A DNA stretch of 64,000 nt from Patiria miniata (GCF_015706575.1 NW_024037064.1:4401427-4465426), one strand, 5' to 3'; shown: positions 11,475 to 62,069, counted from the stretch's first letter. Notes: a model not told the origin generated them from the letters alone. Translations and numbers: made by a program.

Positions 11475-12202
11475 CCATTCGTACTCTGAATAAAACGCTA
11501 CAATGAATTATTAACAAACTTCTTGAATTGGACAAGCTAAAAACAAGCATATTGTTAAATTCTGAGATGTTTTCAGGGATATTGGAAAATTCTGAGATGT
11601 TTTCAGGGATATAGTAAAACTATGTTGTGACTTAAAATAATTTAAACTGTACGTGCTAAAGTAATGGGGCCTTATTGTGTCACGACGAGTCATGACTTCT
11701 TGACAAATGTTTACATGGCGCGTCGTCTCAAGCAAAAACGTCGTATGTTGATCTCATTCATTTAACAGGTCTTTTATCCAAAATCACGCCGGCTAACAAA
11801 GTATTCAACATACTGATCACGTTTCTGACTAAATTTTCTTCTAGAGGTTACTTTATCTTTTCATTTAATGAAACATTTTAACCAGCCGTCGGAAACCTAT
11901 TTGTGCGTTTTTCTAAAAACGACTCAAAACTGAGTTACGACGTTTCTGCACTGAAGCGACGGTTTATCAACTTCTGTTTCTCATTGATTCTTGAGCAAAG
12001 TCACACGAAGCAATTTTCAAAAGCAACCTCTGAACAACAAGTGTAAATCATGGTAAACTATAAGAAGATTTGGGAAGCACAGAGTACTTTTTTGCGTTCT
12101 GATGTTTCCTCTTTATTCCCCCGAGATTTTTTTCCATTTTGTTTTTATTTTGCTATTACTTAACGATGATGCCTTCTGATTGTATTTGTCACGGAAGCGC
12201 AG
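11475..12202. other. flank before first recognised receptor exon
   Basis: AT-rich, with a short direct duplication of ttctgagatgttttcaggga (about 11557 and 11590). A signal-peptide exon for the receptor is expected upstream but I could not identify one. A pyrimidine-rich run lies at 12125-12160 ahead of the first exon. Confidence 0.35.
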
Positions 12203-50142
<37,940 letters not shown>

Positions 50143-50189
50143 GAGTAGACAACAAGGTCTTGCGGGGAAAAAACAATTAAATGTTGTTG

Positions 50190-50345
50190 GCTGGAGTCGC
50201 TGACTCGGAATCGAGTCGGACTGGAGTCGCTATTTTTGTGACTTGAGACTTGACTTGACTTGGGAAAAAATGACTTGAGACGACTTGACTTGAAAAAATA
50301 TGACTTGAGACTTGACTTGACTCGAATAAATTTGACTTACTGACA
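50190..50345. repeat. GACTTGAGACTTGACTTG repeats
   Basis: Short tandem and interspersed units of gacttgacttg and gacttgaga just after the receptor stop codon. They recall subterminal repeats of hAT elements; no complete element was outlined. If the receptor 3' UTR extends past them they are transcribed. Confidence 0.5.
50325..50330 (+). terminator. candidate poly(A) signal for the receptor
   Basis: The first AATAAA after the stop codon, about 185 bases downstream, inside a short repeat. A second AATAAA at 50672-50677 is the alternative. Nothing in the sequence chooses between them. Confidence 0.35.
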
Positions 50346-51640
50346 TTAACACGTTTCTTAAAAAAACCCCACAAACCTCTGGGCGTTTGTGCGCACTAGC
50401 ATAATCGGTTGAAAAGAATGCACACAGCGAATCAGCAACCAGCACGCAATAGTTTGGCATCCTACATGACTATAGCACTATGCATCTATTATGGACAACG
50501 TGTCATTCTGGACCTCGTGCATGCGAATATTGTCAAATATTGTGTGTCGCTTCACAACAAAGTTAACGCAAAACCGAGACAAAAGCATGCATTTGCCAAT
50601 AGATTTTAATAATAACAGGCCCTGTGATGTTGAGGCTTTCCGGTACCAATACTATGGATACATGATATCCAAATAAACATCACTGTGCAATTCCTTTTTT
50701 TTCAATATTTTGAATGAAAGCGAAACTATAATTTGACAGTCTGAATGGCTACACAACTGTAAAATGGACAACAGGAGACTTCATCTCACTAACATTTCTG
50801 GTTAAGCTAGTGTAAACAAAAACTAGGTATCAAATTATTAGGAAACCAATGGCAGGAAGTTAAATTACGAGATACTGAATTGATAACAATTGCTTAAATT
50901 GATGTTAACCGTGTCTTTAGATTAAACACCAATACTATAGTTCTCACATACGCACTGAAATATGTCATTACATGCTGTTAAGATATTTCCATTTTTGTAA
51001 TACGATACATAGTTTACGCAGATGTGTGTTGTGAAGTAGTTATGTTATTAATTCAAACGGGTAGACTGGTAGTTTTGTGATGGTGGGGTACTTTTTGTGC
51101 CTGAAGGTGGTTCTTGATCAAATGAAGGTAGTTCTGGATGAAATGCCCGCCCCATGCCCCTCCCCGAAAAAAAATAATGAGGAACACTACCTGTTCTTTG
51201 CATAAACAGAATAGACCGAATTCCTCATCTCATAGAATGAATACCAATAAACTGTTTTTGTTGTCTGGCTGATGTACTACCGCAGTTCTCAAGAAGTGCA
51301 AAAAAACTTTGTAAAATAACCGATTATTTTTAGATTTTGAGTTATTCTCGCCTTTTTATATTTATACAATTTTACCAATTGTTGAAGCGAAATGTATTTG
51401 CTTTCTTAATGATCGAAATTGGACATTTGACAAAAATGTTCCACTCCATTTTCGTGCTAACGAAGCGCCGAAGAGTTTGTCTCCTATTAGTGTGAACGTA
51501 AACTGTGTGTTATGCGCCTCCAATATTCACACAATGTGACCACAAATCAGACGGATTTCAATTTAACATTTTAACATCTCACAGTGCTAATCCATTGTAC
51601 CAACTGAGAACCAAAGGTTGCCAATTTTAAATTCGTCAAA
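50346..51640. other. sequence downstream of receptor, no recognised gene
   Basis: AT-rich; the open frames show no domain. It may include receptor 3' UTR up to about 50700. Confidence 0.3.
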
Positions 51641-51950
51641 AGAAGGGCCAGGGATGATACATGGCAACATATAACACTATGTGTATGTATATTTTATGTA
51701 GAGGTTGACGACTTTAATTAAATTTAAATTGAAGAAAAGGAAACAGGCAGTGTTAATATGCTTATAAATGTGTAATCACCTTTTCCTAATTTGTAGTGAT
51801 AAGTACTGAATTATTATAAACAGTCTTTACATGTTTAATCATAGAAACTGATAATCAAGATACCAATTTTGTGTTTTAATGAAAAACATATACTCGGAAT
51901 GCATGCTAAAATTATTTAGTAATTACTTTCAACAAATATATATATATATA

Positions 51951-52551
51951 TCGTCGGTCGCACCACGAACCGGCGTATCTCGATTTTTTGCCAAATTGAG
52001 TTTTTGTCATTAACGTTATTATTTCATCAAAGTGCTCATTCTTAGAAAGTTTTATTCCGATCGGAGTTCTAATTAATTAAGAACGCTAACCAGATTGTGC
52101 GGCGTATCTCTAAAAAATGAAAAATGCTGCATCACGAAGTGGCGTATCCCGATACGCCGCTTTACACGCTAATTCCCATAGTGCTATGACGTCACGAAGC
52201 AGCGTCGACATGAAAAATTGGAATTAAGCGTTTCACGAACCGACGTATCTCTGTATCTGGCACACGGCCACTATTACGCGTGTTGTATAACATAGGAAAA
52301 CATGATAACAATCTGTTTCACAAAGTGACGAATGAACTTTGGAGCAGAATTTCTCAAAAACTTAGCAACTCAGATGCACACGGATTGCATATAATAAAGT
52401 TCTATCTATAATTTACTAGCAAAATTGAAACAGCTTGAATTCTTACACAGATAGTATGTGGAATGAACCTACAAAATAATGGCCAACTTTAAATCGGTTT
52501 TTCTCGAAACACAAAAAAATGCAATACGTCGGTTCGTGGTGCAACCGACGA
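51951..52551. mobile_element. TIR element with 29-bp ends and internal copies
   Basis: The left end begins cgtcggtcgcaccacgaacc and the right end is ggttcgtggtgcaaccgacg, near-perfect inverted repeats that extend to the GGCGTAT/ATACGTC block. Further cacgaa...cgtatc copies lie inside in both orientations. It is flanked by TA-rich sequence, fitting a TA target (Tc1/mariner-like). There is no transposase. Confidence 0.8.
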
Positions 52552-53387
52552 TATTAACCCTAGTGTTAGTAATTCTCTTAAATATTAATAAATATGTGTG
52601 TGTGAAATCATCGCCTGTCCCAATTTGCCCAAAACCATGACAACCTTTAACACTAGGTTTTGTTTTTCAGATGTTGATGAACTTAAAAGCTAAGGAGGAC
52701 ATAGTGAGTATACATCCCCCCCCAAGAAAAAAAAAACTGGAGAAAAAAGTTCAGCAGACAGAAATGGGGATTAAATATACCCCTTCTTAAAAACTTGTCA
52801 TATTTACCAAATCTGTAGTGATTAGCTTAAAGTTATCAATAAAGGTCTAAAAGTCTTTTTAATCATGGAAACTGATAGTCAAGATGTTAATTTATCATTT
52901 AATTGAACAGCATATACTCAGAATGCATGCTCAAATTAACGAGTAATTTACTCTAAGCATGATTCTTAATATATAGTTATAAGTAAACCCATATACAAAT
53001 ATGTTTGTGTATGGAGTTCACTGCATGGCCCATTTGCCTGTAATTACTAAGCAAATTATATATGAAATGTAGAGTTATTACTGTTTGCATATAATGCACT
53101 GTATGCCCCTGCCCCTTAGCAAATTTACAGTTATTAATCTTCGCAAATAGCTTTTCGTAACCTGTAGCAAACACATATCAAACACATATCAAATGTAGCG
53201 TTAATAATGTTCGGATATAATTAACGTTTTGTGTATGACATTTACAGCATGCCTAATTCCAGGAGCAAATCTAGAGTTTCTAATGTTTGAAAATATTAAT
53301 GTTTGTTTATGGACTCCATCGCATGGCCCCATTCGCCTAAACTCATGACAACCAATTACACAAGGAATGTCAATTTCTTATAAACTT

Positions 53388-53552
53388 ATGAGCGTGTAAT
53401 CAGCTTCTTATAAACATGTAATTTTATAAACGTGTAATCAGCTTCGTATCAACGTGTAATCAGCTTCGTATAAACGTGTAATCTTATGAACGTGTAATCA
53501 ACTTCTTATAAACGTGTTATCTTATAAACGTGTAATCAGCTTTTATAAATCC
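53388..53552 (+). repeat. minisatellite of CGTGTAATCAGCTTCGTATAAA units
   Basis: Seven or so degenerate units built on cgtgtaatcagcttcgtat with variable spacing. It lies within the third-unit region of the larger tandem repeat. Confidence 0.8.
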
Positions 53553-54002
53553 GTGAGCCTACTGATTAGTATTGACAAGTTCAGTATTTACAAGTACTTA
53601 ATCGTAGATCTTGATAGTCAAGACAACAACTTGATCATTTGATTAAAAAGCTTAAACTCAGAATGCATGCTAAAATTTCTGATCAACCTTTTTAGCATAA
53701 TATTAAATATATAGAGTTAAGTGCACACATGTAAGAATATGTTTGTGTATGAAATTAACTGCATGGCCAGAAAATTGGCAACGGATAACACTCTGTAGTG
53801 TGTTAAGAACTTGATTAATTGTCGAGCCACTTGAACCATAATGTGCAGATACAGTGTGTGCTGAAATAAAAATTACCTATTGATTGCTTTGAGCATACAG
53901 TCAATGTTATATTTATCTTGAAGAACTACAGCTTCCTACGTATAATTGTCGCCAGTTGCTTTGTATAACAGTTTGGCGGGGGAAAGTATTTTCAAATTTG
54001 GT

Positions 54003-54127
54003 CATGGAGTTATGAGTAGGATGAGCAGGGAAAAGAGTAGGATGAGCAGGGAAAAGAGTAGGATGAGCACGGAAAAGAGTAGGATGAGCACGGAAAAGAG
54101 TAGGATGAGCACGGAATAGAGTAGGAT
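54003..54127 (+). repeat. minisatellite, 20-bp units
   Basis: Five or six nearly perfect tandem copies of gagtaggatgagcacggaaa, with G/C variation at one position. Confidence 0.9.
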
Positions 54128-55680
54128 GATGTTTTAATGAGAAATGACGTCAATAAAGCAATAATGTCATAACGTATGTACTTTCTGCAGTTGTATATTT
54201 CTTTGTTTGTGTTGTCTTATCAATCGGAAAAGCTAACTCTCAGTCATAAAATTAGTGCTTGAACACGCCCTCTAAATAACCCCCGTAAACTGGTCGTAAA
54301 TGAAACAGTCATCCTCGATTTTGTAAACAAATCCGGCACGGAGGTACAACTAGGGTTCGGTGCATTCCTATACAGACAGCGTTAAAGGGGCACCGTTTTT
54401 CCCGTCGAATGCCAATCCCCCCACCCCCTCAACACCCCCCCCCCACAAAGTGGTTTCTCACACGCCCGCAAAAAGACGACCACGTTACGATTGAATTTTT
54501 AACTATGGATAGGCTATAGCTTGGTTTTGGGGTCGTTCTAGTCCTAAATATTACAAAATGCACAGTTGTAAAGGATGGTTGTGCTATTCCGATACACTAG
54601 CTCAATCGGGCACTTTCCAGGCCGTAATTCCCTTTAAAACCACATGCCCGCACGTTTTGGTATGGCTTTATACCACTGAATCCATTTCTTATTGTACGCG
54701 CATCTGCTGACTATAGAGCCTAATCGATAATTTAGCCGTCACGGATTAAGAAAACTTGAGCGCTATCTGATCGGACGGCCGTAATGTATACAGTAGGGTG
54801 CATGTGTACTAGCATTTGCTCTGGCTGATGCCAAACCCTTCCCTTTTCTACGATCACCGCGCACAGACATATATTTTTACTTGGATGATTCTGGTGGCAG
54901 TGTAGAAGAGTGCCATTGGTATTGTATCGATTAACAAGAGGAATATAGGCGCACGGACGGAGTTATTTATTTGCTCCAGGATCGGTGCGATCATTGAGGG
55001 GTGATCGACCACCGGTCTCCGTACAGACGCATGGATTATGGATCGTGGATTTATCATATACCCCCATGGCCGACACAGGTTGTACCCTGCAAATATGCTG
55101 CGGTGAGTGTTTGTTTATACCTTGGAAAACGCAACGTGCACAATAGCCATAAACCCAATAAAAATGACTTTAAAATAAGTCTTCAAATAGACAATCGTAC
55201 TCGTTTCAGTCTGATCAACGCAACATTCATTTTTGCCATCTATCGCTGCTTTCTGCTGTCGAGCATTCGGAAATCCAATTACTTTTTGTATCGATCGGAT
55301 TAACTTCGTAACAATTCTAGTGCGCTGACTTGGCACGCGCCCTCTCCCGTCTATTGTTGGGGGATTAAAGATCCGACCAGCTGGTCGTTCACAGGGACTA
55401 ACGTATGAAACTCATATTCGGGCTAAGATCCAAAAGAAACATAAAAATATATATATTTTTTTCCATACCTTATGCAATCTTTCCCATAGAATTGGTCAAA
55501 CTGTACCCGGTTCCTTATACCCACACCTGTTCCCTATTCATCCCATCCATTCATTAGGTTAAACTGTGTTGAAAATTTCCACATCCCTTAATTCATATTT
55601 ATATCTACATATTTCCATATTTCCATATTTATGTGACCTTTACATATTTCTATGCCCAAGGTCAAACCGTACCAAGAAGT
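54128..55680. other. unassigned region
   Basis: No gene is supported. A C-rich tract lies near 54415-54450. A short run of atttccatatttcc-type simple sequence lies at about 55605-55640, just outside the LINE fragment. Confidence 0.3.
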
Positions 55681-57085
55681 CCCCCTACACTACTGCTGAG
55701 AAGGGTGTGGAGTGGATTGAGAGCCGGTTGGATTGCTGGGCAGAGGATGAAAAGATGATGGACGGTGCCTCTTTCCCCGCACCGACCGCATTCTGAAGGA
55801 ATTTCTGGATTGAGGCGATGAAGGACCGTGAGGGAAGGAAGAACATTGTAGAGAAGTTTTGAACGTCACCCTCTTTCTTTGAGGTAGGTGGTTTGTAGAT
55901 CAGTTTCCACTGAATGGGGTGAGATTCTTCAAAGAATCCAATACGATGCCAGTGTGTGAGAATAGCAGGTGGAAGAGAGTTGACGTGCTGGTTTAGAATG
56001 CCGTATAGGTGTTTCGATGGGAGAGAGAGTCCGTTTAAATCAGGAGAGATGAGGCAGTAGAAATCAAGTTCTTGAAGAGGAGGGGCGGTGCGTAGAAGAT
56101 CGGGAGAGGCGAGACTGCCAGAATGGTTGAAGATAGCAGGAAACTTGAAGATGACAGAACGGTGAAGATGGTGCAGTTCCATTTAGATGAGCCGGAGCGA
56201 TGGTGGGCGTGGTTGAAGGGGTTTCATTGCTAGCTCTTCAGCATCCAGCCAACAACCACTGTTGGGGTCTACAAGTTGCTTGACGGTTTTGGTCCCCCGC
56301 GCCAAGAGACGTACGGGAGGGGTGTTCTCGTCAGCGGTGTGAGAAAGGAGGAGACGTCGAGGGGAAGGTTGATAACATGGCTGATATAATCTGGTGGTAT
56401 GACTAATCGAGCTCCGGAGGCCGTCCAAGCACGCATGAGCTCGCTGTAGAAGCAGGTAAGGCTAGTTTGAAATTTGGGGTTGATGTTTAAAAGGAAGAGG
56501 CCGAAACTAAAGTTAAGTTTTTTGTACTGTCGGAGAAAATTATCTACCATAATGTAGGCGGGAAGACAACAGTGACTGAGGTAGCGTTGGATAACGGAAA
56601 AGCGAAAAGTGAGTATGCGTGCTTGGAGGCAGGTAAGACCTAATCCCCCTTTGTCGGGTTCTGAAAAAAAAAATTGTTTAGTAAGAAGGTGTCTTTTATT
56701 TGACAAGACGAAATTGACTAGCATTTCTTGAAGCTTAGAGAAGGTGGTAACTTTTGCCTTCTTCCTTCAGTGTTAGAAACCTTTTCTTTGTCACGTATCT
56801 CTCTTCTCTAAAACTCTTCCATTGGCGACGGATCAACCCGACCTTGGAAATTCCTAGTTTTTGAGCAAAATCCATATATCTATTTCGTGAAAAAAATTGT
56901 TGGGTACCAAAAAGGTATACCCGCGCGAGTCGGTGGGCATTCCCTGTGGGTTACCTCCTATTGTTCCGGTACCCCATAAGGCAGTGTTTATACGTTCACA
57001 TAAGCGGGCGGCGAGAATAAATGTTTGGCAGCTGTTTACGGTGCTGACGGCTAATGACAAACGCATTGACCATGCCTTCTAGAAT
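55681..57085 (-). mobile_element. L1/Tx1-like LINE fragment, C-terminal part
   Basis: Minus-strand blocks in order: a remnant of the post-RT region (NSCQTFILAARLCERINTAL), RYMDFAQKLGIS, VLSNKRHLL, DKGGLGLTCLQARILTFRFS, RAWTASGARLVIPPDYIS, PLQELDFY, THWHRIGFFEESHPIQWKL, YKPPTSKKEGDVQ and, in a shifted frame, a zinc knuckle (CGRCGERGTVHHLFILC). This is the C-terminal third of an L1/Tx1-type ORF2. The frame changes several times; the RT catalytic core is missing. Confidence 0.8.
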
Positions 57086-57324
57086 CGTGGTTGCATGTAC
57101 AAATCGGTTTGACAAAACTGAATTAATTTGTTTACAAAGGTTTCGATGCTTGAATTTTACTACAGTTAGTATTACAAAGGGTAATATAATTATTATTAAC
57201 AGGTGCAGATCGGGGGGGGGGGGGTCACTGTCTTTCAATTTTGTTCTCCATAGAAATTCCTAGAGAAATAATGAACCCCCCCCCGCTCTTACACCCCAAA
57301 CAAAAACAGTTTTATTGGTATTTA

Positions 57325-57802
57325 GGGGCGGAATCCAGGGCTGGTACCATATTTCAATAGGGGGCGCTGTTCAAATTTGACGATTATTAACACTAGATTA
57401 CAGAATGGTGTACCGTATTTTGAACTAGCGGACATTATATCAGAATATTTTTTTTTTGGGGGGGGGGGTTGACTTACTTTTTAGGAATTTGTATGATAAT
57501 TTTTTTTTGGACAGAGCTGGGAGGGAGGGTGACCCCGCCCCCCGCCAAAAAAAACCCTCTGGATCCGCGCCTGGTATAAATGTACGCCTGTGCACAAAAT
57601 CCAGACGGAGCCTCCTGGGTTACGGGTTGATGATGTTAATAATTATCGGATTGGAACAGCGCCCCCATTGAAAGTATGCTACGAGCCCCACCACCACCTA
57701 TAGATTTTGCGGAGCCAAGTGTCTAGACAAAAAAAGCCTCTCCACATTTGGATATTGATTCGCTGATGAAAACCCCCTCAATAAAATCCTGGATCTGCCC
57801 CT
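57325..57802. mobile_element. one or two nested hAT-like MITEs
   Basis: The left end ggggcggaatccaggg pairs with either ctctggatccgcgcctg (about 57555-57572) or cctggatctgcccctg (about 57787-57802) as inverted repeats, so one element may be inserted in or joined to another. Runs of G and the tagattttgcggagccaagt block link it to the other C/G-tract MITEs. Target duplications are unclear. Confidence 0.55.
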
Positions 57803-58035
57803 GTTTTATCACTGAAAATCGCATGCAAGTTTTCGTTTCTGGAATTGCGGGAGGGGTGTTTATTTGGTTGTGTCATTTCTGACCCCGTTTTTTTTGCCCA
57901 ATTATAAACATTCAGCCTTGCACACAAGCAAGAAGCAATATTTCTTTCAATAGAAAAATATATTTAGCAAGGTGTCAGCAAAATTATGAATGAAAGGGTG
58001 CTCTCTTGTACTAACTCATATCATGTGACGTCATT
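57803..58035 (+). repeat. dispersed repeat, partial copy
   Basis: Segments ttctggaattgcgggagggg, aacattcagccttgcacac and gtgctctcttgtactaactc correspond to 58745-58860 and 62500-62700. Confidence 0.6.
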
Positions 58036-58194
58036 TTAAATATGCACTATTTAAAGCATTTAGCTAAAGAACTACAAGGCCAGTGAGTTGAAACGTGGTA
58101 CGTACATAGTCAGGTATATGCCATAGATAACCATTGAGGTGATGCTATCACGACGTCATCATAGGATTTTTTCATTGATTTTGGAATTGTGTTT

Positions 58195-58885
58195 TCTCTC
58201 ATCCATATATCTCACGAACGAAACATGCTACACTCAAAATTATTTTTAAAGTGTAACGTCATTATGACGTCATCTTAAATGCATTTTTTAAAGCACACAT
58301 TAGGGAATGTCCATTTGTCTTAAAACTTGGTGGGTAGTTAGATTATGTGGTTGGTATGCATAAACATGGAATGACGTCCTGATGACGTGATTATTTAATT
58401 TTAAGTTTTTTTTCTACTGATAAAAAAAGTGATAGAAGTGTTACATTCTTCAGTATTTATCATTCTGAACACTGTATAGTATCTTTCCATTGTATAGAAT
58501 CATTCCGAAATATATTTTTGGACCTTCTTTCAAAATTAATCTTAAATATTCAAATTTTGCGGAAAAGTCAATTGCCATTGTGGAAAATAAAAAATTAAAT
58601 TTTTTTCACCTCAATTATATGTCGGGTTGACAGCAATGACACATACTTACTTTTTACGAGGGAATAATTCCTGCTTTTTCAATAGTTGAACTCTTGCGAC
58701 ACAAAAGAAGGGAAAGTAAATTTTATTTTTTATCAGCGAAAGCTTTGTTTTGGTTTCTGGAATAGCGGGAGTGTTGTTTGCTGGACTGTTTTGTTCTGAC
58801 TCCCATTTTTTAATCTCATCAAAAACACTCAGCCATGCACACAAGGAAGTAGTTATATTTAATTTATTCACTTGCGATACTAGAA
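58195..58885 (+). repeat. dispersed repeat, copy A (pair at 62160)
   Basis: Shared order with 62165-62620: atatctcacgaacgaaacat, ggtgggtagttagattatg, gaataattcctgctttttc, gcgacacaaaagaagggaaa, ttttatcagcgaaa. It carries a TGACGTCA palindrome near 58263. It has no coding potential and its class is unknown. Confidence 0.65.
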
Positions 58886-59256
58886 CTCAAAATAAATATT
58901 CGTTTGTCTTAAACGGTCAATTTTTACTTTGGGGTTCAGGATATAATATAAATATTACGTTGATTTAAATTACAGCATGGTTGCATAAATATTCAACACA
59001 AGCTCTTTATTTCCCAGTCACCTTTATGATGACTGGGTTTTAACTAAAAACATTCATACCATTCTAAAATCCAAAAACCTTTCTTTGATGCACGGGAAAA
59101 TCAAGGTATCAATATTGCATCAAGTCACTTGATAATATTTCAGACAGAATACAATCTAAAACGGTTTAATAGAATAATTTGTCATTTTCAGGAATAAGCT
59201 CAGAAAATTGTGGCGTTAAGAAACATTACTTCTGTGGGTATGATATGCCACAAGAG

Positions 59257-59624
59257 CAGTAGCGTATCCAGCTTTAAACCGGGGGGGGGGGGGGGGGACC
59301 GCACATCCGCGCCGAAATGTAAACATGATTTTTTTCTCCGGACACTTGGCCTCCGTAAAATCAAAAGGGCGGGGGGGGGGGGGGCTAGTTCCCACCTTTC
59401 AAATGGAGGCGCTTTTCAAAAACTGACCATTATCATGCATACTGCAAATTATATACCCATTTTCACGGCGCATTGTAATGTTTGATTGAGTCGGTTTTCT
59501 TTTTTGGGATTGATGTTAGAACTCTCAAACCATTTATTGAAATAATTGCTGAACAAAAATTTTGTGAAAAAAATCTGCCGCGGGGGGCAGAGTGCTCCCT
59601 CTGCCCCCTCTGAATACGCCACTG
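59257..59624. mobile_element. hAT-type MITE with 8-bp target duplication
   Basis: The ends cagtagcgtatccag and ctgaatacgccactg are inverted repeats. The flanking octamers cacaagag (59249-59256) and tacaagag (59625-59632) differ at one base. It contains two long G tracts and ttttctccggacacttggcc, shared with the element at 41347-41732. Confidence 0.84.
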
Positions 59625-59632
59625 TACAAGAG

Positions 59633-60092
59633 TACAAGAAAGCGAGGCTTCGGCTGAAACTTATCGGCAAGTGGTGGCATCGAGAACTGTATTTAGTCCT
59701 GTTGATTCAGTTCTGTTGGTGGCTATAGTTTTGGCGTGTTATTTTTTGGTGAGTGCCTGTTGGTGGGAGGGGGGAGTTCTCGATATTTTCCTTTTGTTCC
59801 TGTTTACGGCCCTTTTTTTTTTTTTTGAATTTCATTCCATTTCATGTTTTTTAATATTGATTTTTATCCTAACATTTGTAATTTTACCTTAATTGTAATC
59901 ACGGGTATGGATGAACAAATCATCTGATGACAGTTGTTATGCTTTGTTCATTCCTTGACAGCCCCTGCTTACATTTTAGATTGCATCCTTTAACTTAATG
60001 TCAAAATATCTAAAATTAAATTAAAATTAACTGACGCGACGCAAAGCTACTGCGGACTGCACCACTGCAAATGTTAGAAATTTCCATAAACT
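59633..60092. other. unassigned spacer
   Basis: T-rich stretch near 59810-59830; no feature supported. Confidence 0.3.
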
Positions 60093-62069
60093 GGTCCGGG
60101 ACCTCCCCACGATCTAGCGACGTCGCTAGATTGTGCTACGGTCGCTCGATCGAGCAATGATGACGTCTATTACGTCACGAATGATGGCGATGACGTCATT
60201 GTTTGGTTGTTTTTTTTATAGCTCCTACCTCCAGTGAACGGCCGGGATCGGAAATGGCCGCCACGGCAGCAAATGTTAGACTTCCTAGTCCTCCAAGTAT
60301 CTGTTGCACACTGCAAAAATCAATTTGCGAAAGAAATAGCTTTGTCTAAGCTTTTTAAAGTATGTAAAAGGTTCTGATAACTGTCTTTATCATGATTTTC
60401 TTGTGCAAATTGCATGATTTTGTGTGAGTTTTCCCAGAATAGCTGTCTAGAGTGGGTTTAGACTAGCTGCCAGTCCCTCTTTGTCTCATTCCATTTTTGC
60501 TCTACATGCTCTACAGTCTCCTCCTTTTTGCCAGTTGTTCTGTTACATGTGCTGGAGTATTTGTTTCTAAATCTGTTTAAAGCAGTATCCAGCCTTCTTC
60601 TGATGATAATCATCATTGTTTTATTTGACTCAACAAAAGCAATGCACTAAAAACAAATATCAAAATCAGAATAAAAAAGGATGGCACACTGGATTGGATT
60701 TGTTTGGTTCTTGCTATTTTTTTTTGTTGTACCATGGTTCAATAATTAAGTCGATAGATTAATGAAAATAATAAATAAGTTACAAACACAGGCACGAGAT
60801 TACCCCCCCCCCCACAAAAAAGGAAAATAAATTTTAACAAAAACCCCAACAATATTAAAATATCCCTCCCCTCGCAGCTATATTCCCCTCCCTACCCCAT
60901 TTTTAATGCAAGTAAATTGTTATTTATTTATTTCTTGTTTTTTTTTCTTCATTTCAGAGGGCAAATCGTAATTACACTGATGTAACAATGCCCAAGGTAA
61001 AAGGGAAAGCTGGTTTTTCTCCACTGTGTGCTCATCGTAACCTGCAAGCACAATGGTTCTGTGCTCAACAATCAACTAATAATACATCTGTATATGTTCG
61101 TCCATGTACAAACACCATCTTCTGGTTGTCGCAGCCTGGTCCGAAGAAAGTCAAGATGAAACTGTTGTCACCTCCTCGCTATGATGTCCCTGAAATAAAC
61201 AGTTATGTAAAATGTTGAGAAGGCTGTCGAAAAGAAGATTTTCAGAAGTTGTGGGCGCGGCAGACTCTGCTGTGTTGAGGTGGAACTGCAACAAGGATCC
61301 TCTTCAGGCGATCACATGTCACACCTTTACCAAAAAACAAAAAAATATACATAAATAAAAAATGTACATGTACTTGCAAAGAGGGGTAGGGAGGGGAATA
61401 TTATTTTAATATTCCTTCCCCCCCCTTTTTTTTTTAGGGGGGGGGGGGTAAATCTGGTGTCTCTGTTACTTATTTAGTATTATTCATTAATCTATTTACC
61501 TAATTATTGAACCATGGCACAATTTAAAAAAATAGTGAAAAAAACATTCTGGGAAAACTCACACAAAATCATGCAATTTGCACAAGAAAATCATGATAAA
61601 GACAGTTATCAGAACCTTTTACATACTTTAAAAAGCTTAAACAAACATATTTCTTTCGCAAATTGATTTTTGCAGTGTGCAACAGATACTTGGAGGACTA
61701 GGAACCAGTCTAACATTTGCTGCCGCGGCGGCGATTCCCGTTGCAATTTTGACAAAACAGTTACACACAAATTCGGAGGGCTAGATTGGAAATGTCAGAC
61801 GTTAAACATAACTTTTCCATCGGGGGATCGAAAAAGACATTGCAAATCAACATTTACATACATACCGTAAGTTTCGGAAATTCCCCATTTATTTGAAAGA
61901 GCGTTTTTTCGTCAGCCGAACTCGCCGACTTCGCGCAAGGACGTTCACGGAGCTATAAAAAACATAACTAAAGAATGACGTCATTGTCCTCGTTAGTCAC
62001 GTGAATTGACGTCATCGTCGCTCGATCTAGCGGCGTACATTCAATCCAGCGACGTCGCTAGATCGGACC
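60093..62069. mobile_element. large palindromic TIR element, nearly 2 kb
   Basis: The left arm (about 60093-60900) and right arm (about 61380-62069) are reverse complements with indels. The ends share ggtccg and gatctagcgacgtcgctag; further in the arms share gatgacgtc, aaatgttagac/gtctaacattt, gtatctgttgcacac, aaggttctgataactgtc and the tacctaacc/gggaggggaat C-rich stretches. A loop of about 480 bases carries a small ORF. The arms are unusually long, as in foldback elements. No known transposase is seen. Confidence 0.78.
60988..61218 (+). CDS. small ORF in the loop of the palindrome (76 aa)
   Basis: It starts with ATG (MPKVKGKAGFSPLCAHRN) and contains several Cys and basic residues (SQPGPKKVKMKLLSPPRYD). 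A strong acceptor (tttttcttcatttcag) ends about 30 bases upstream and a donor-like aag/gtaaaa lies eight bases after the ATG, so the region may be spliced. I recognise no family. It is the only open frame in the non-palindromic part, so it may belong to the element or to captured sequence. Confidence 0.35.
   Translation: MPKVKGKAGFSPLCAHRNLQAQWFCAQQSTNNTSVYVRPCTNTIFWLSQPGPKKVKMKLLSPPRYDVPEINSYVKC

Larger units (their letters stand above)
51650..53820 (+). repeat. three diverged tandem units
   Basis: Units share tagtcaagat-type, atactcagaatgcatgct, atatgtttgtgtatgga and ccatgacaacc segments near 51840, 52870 and 53610. Allowing for an inserted MITE in the first unit, the spacing is several hundred bases. 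It is non-coding and old. Confidence 0.6.

Noticed and set aside
12139-12202. Start of the receptor at the frame's first ATG region (MFLFCYYLTMMPSD...)
   Set aside because: The stretch is a pyrimidine-rich intron end, gives a poor signal peptide and is followed by a phase-1 acceptor consistent with the other exons.
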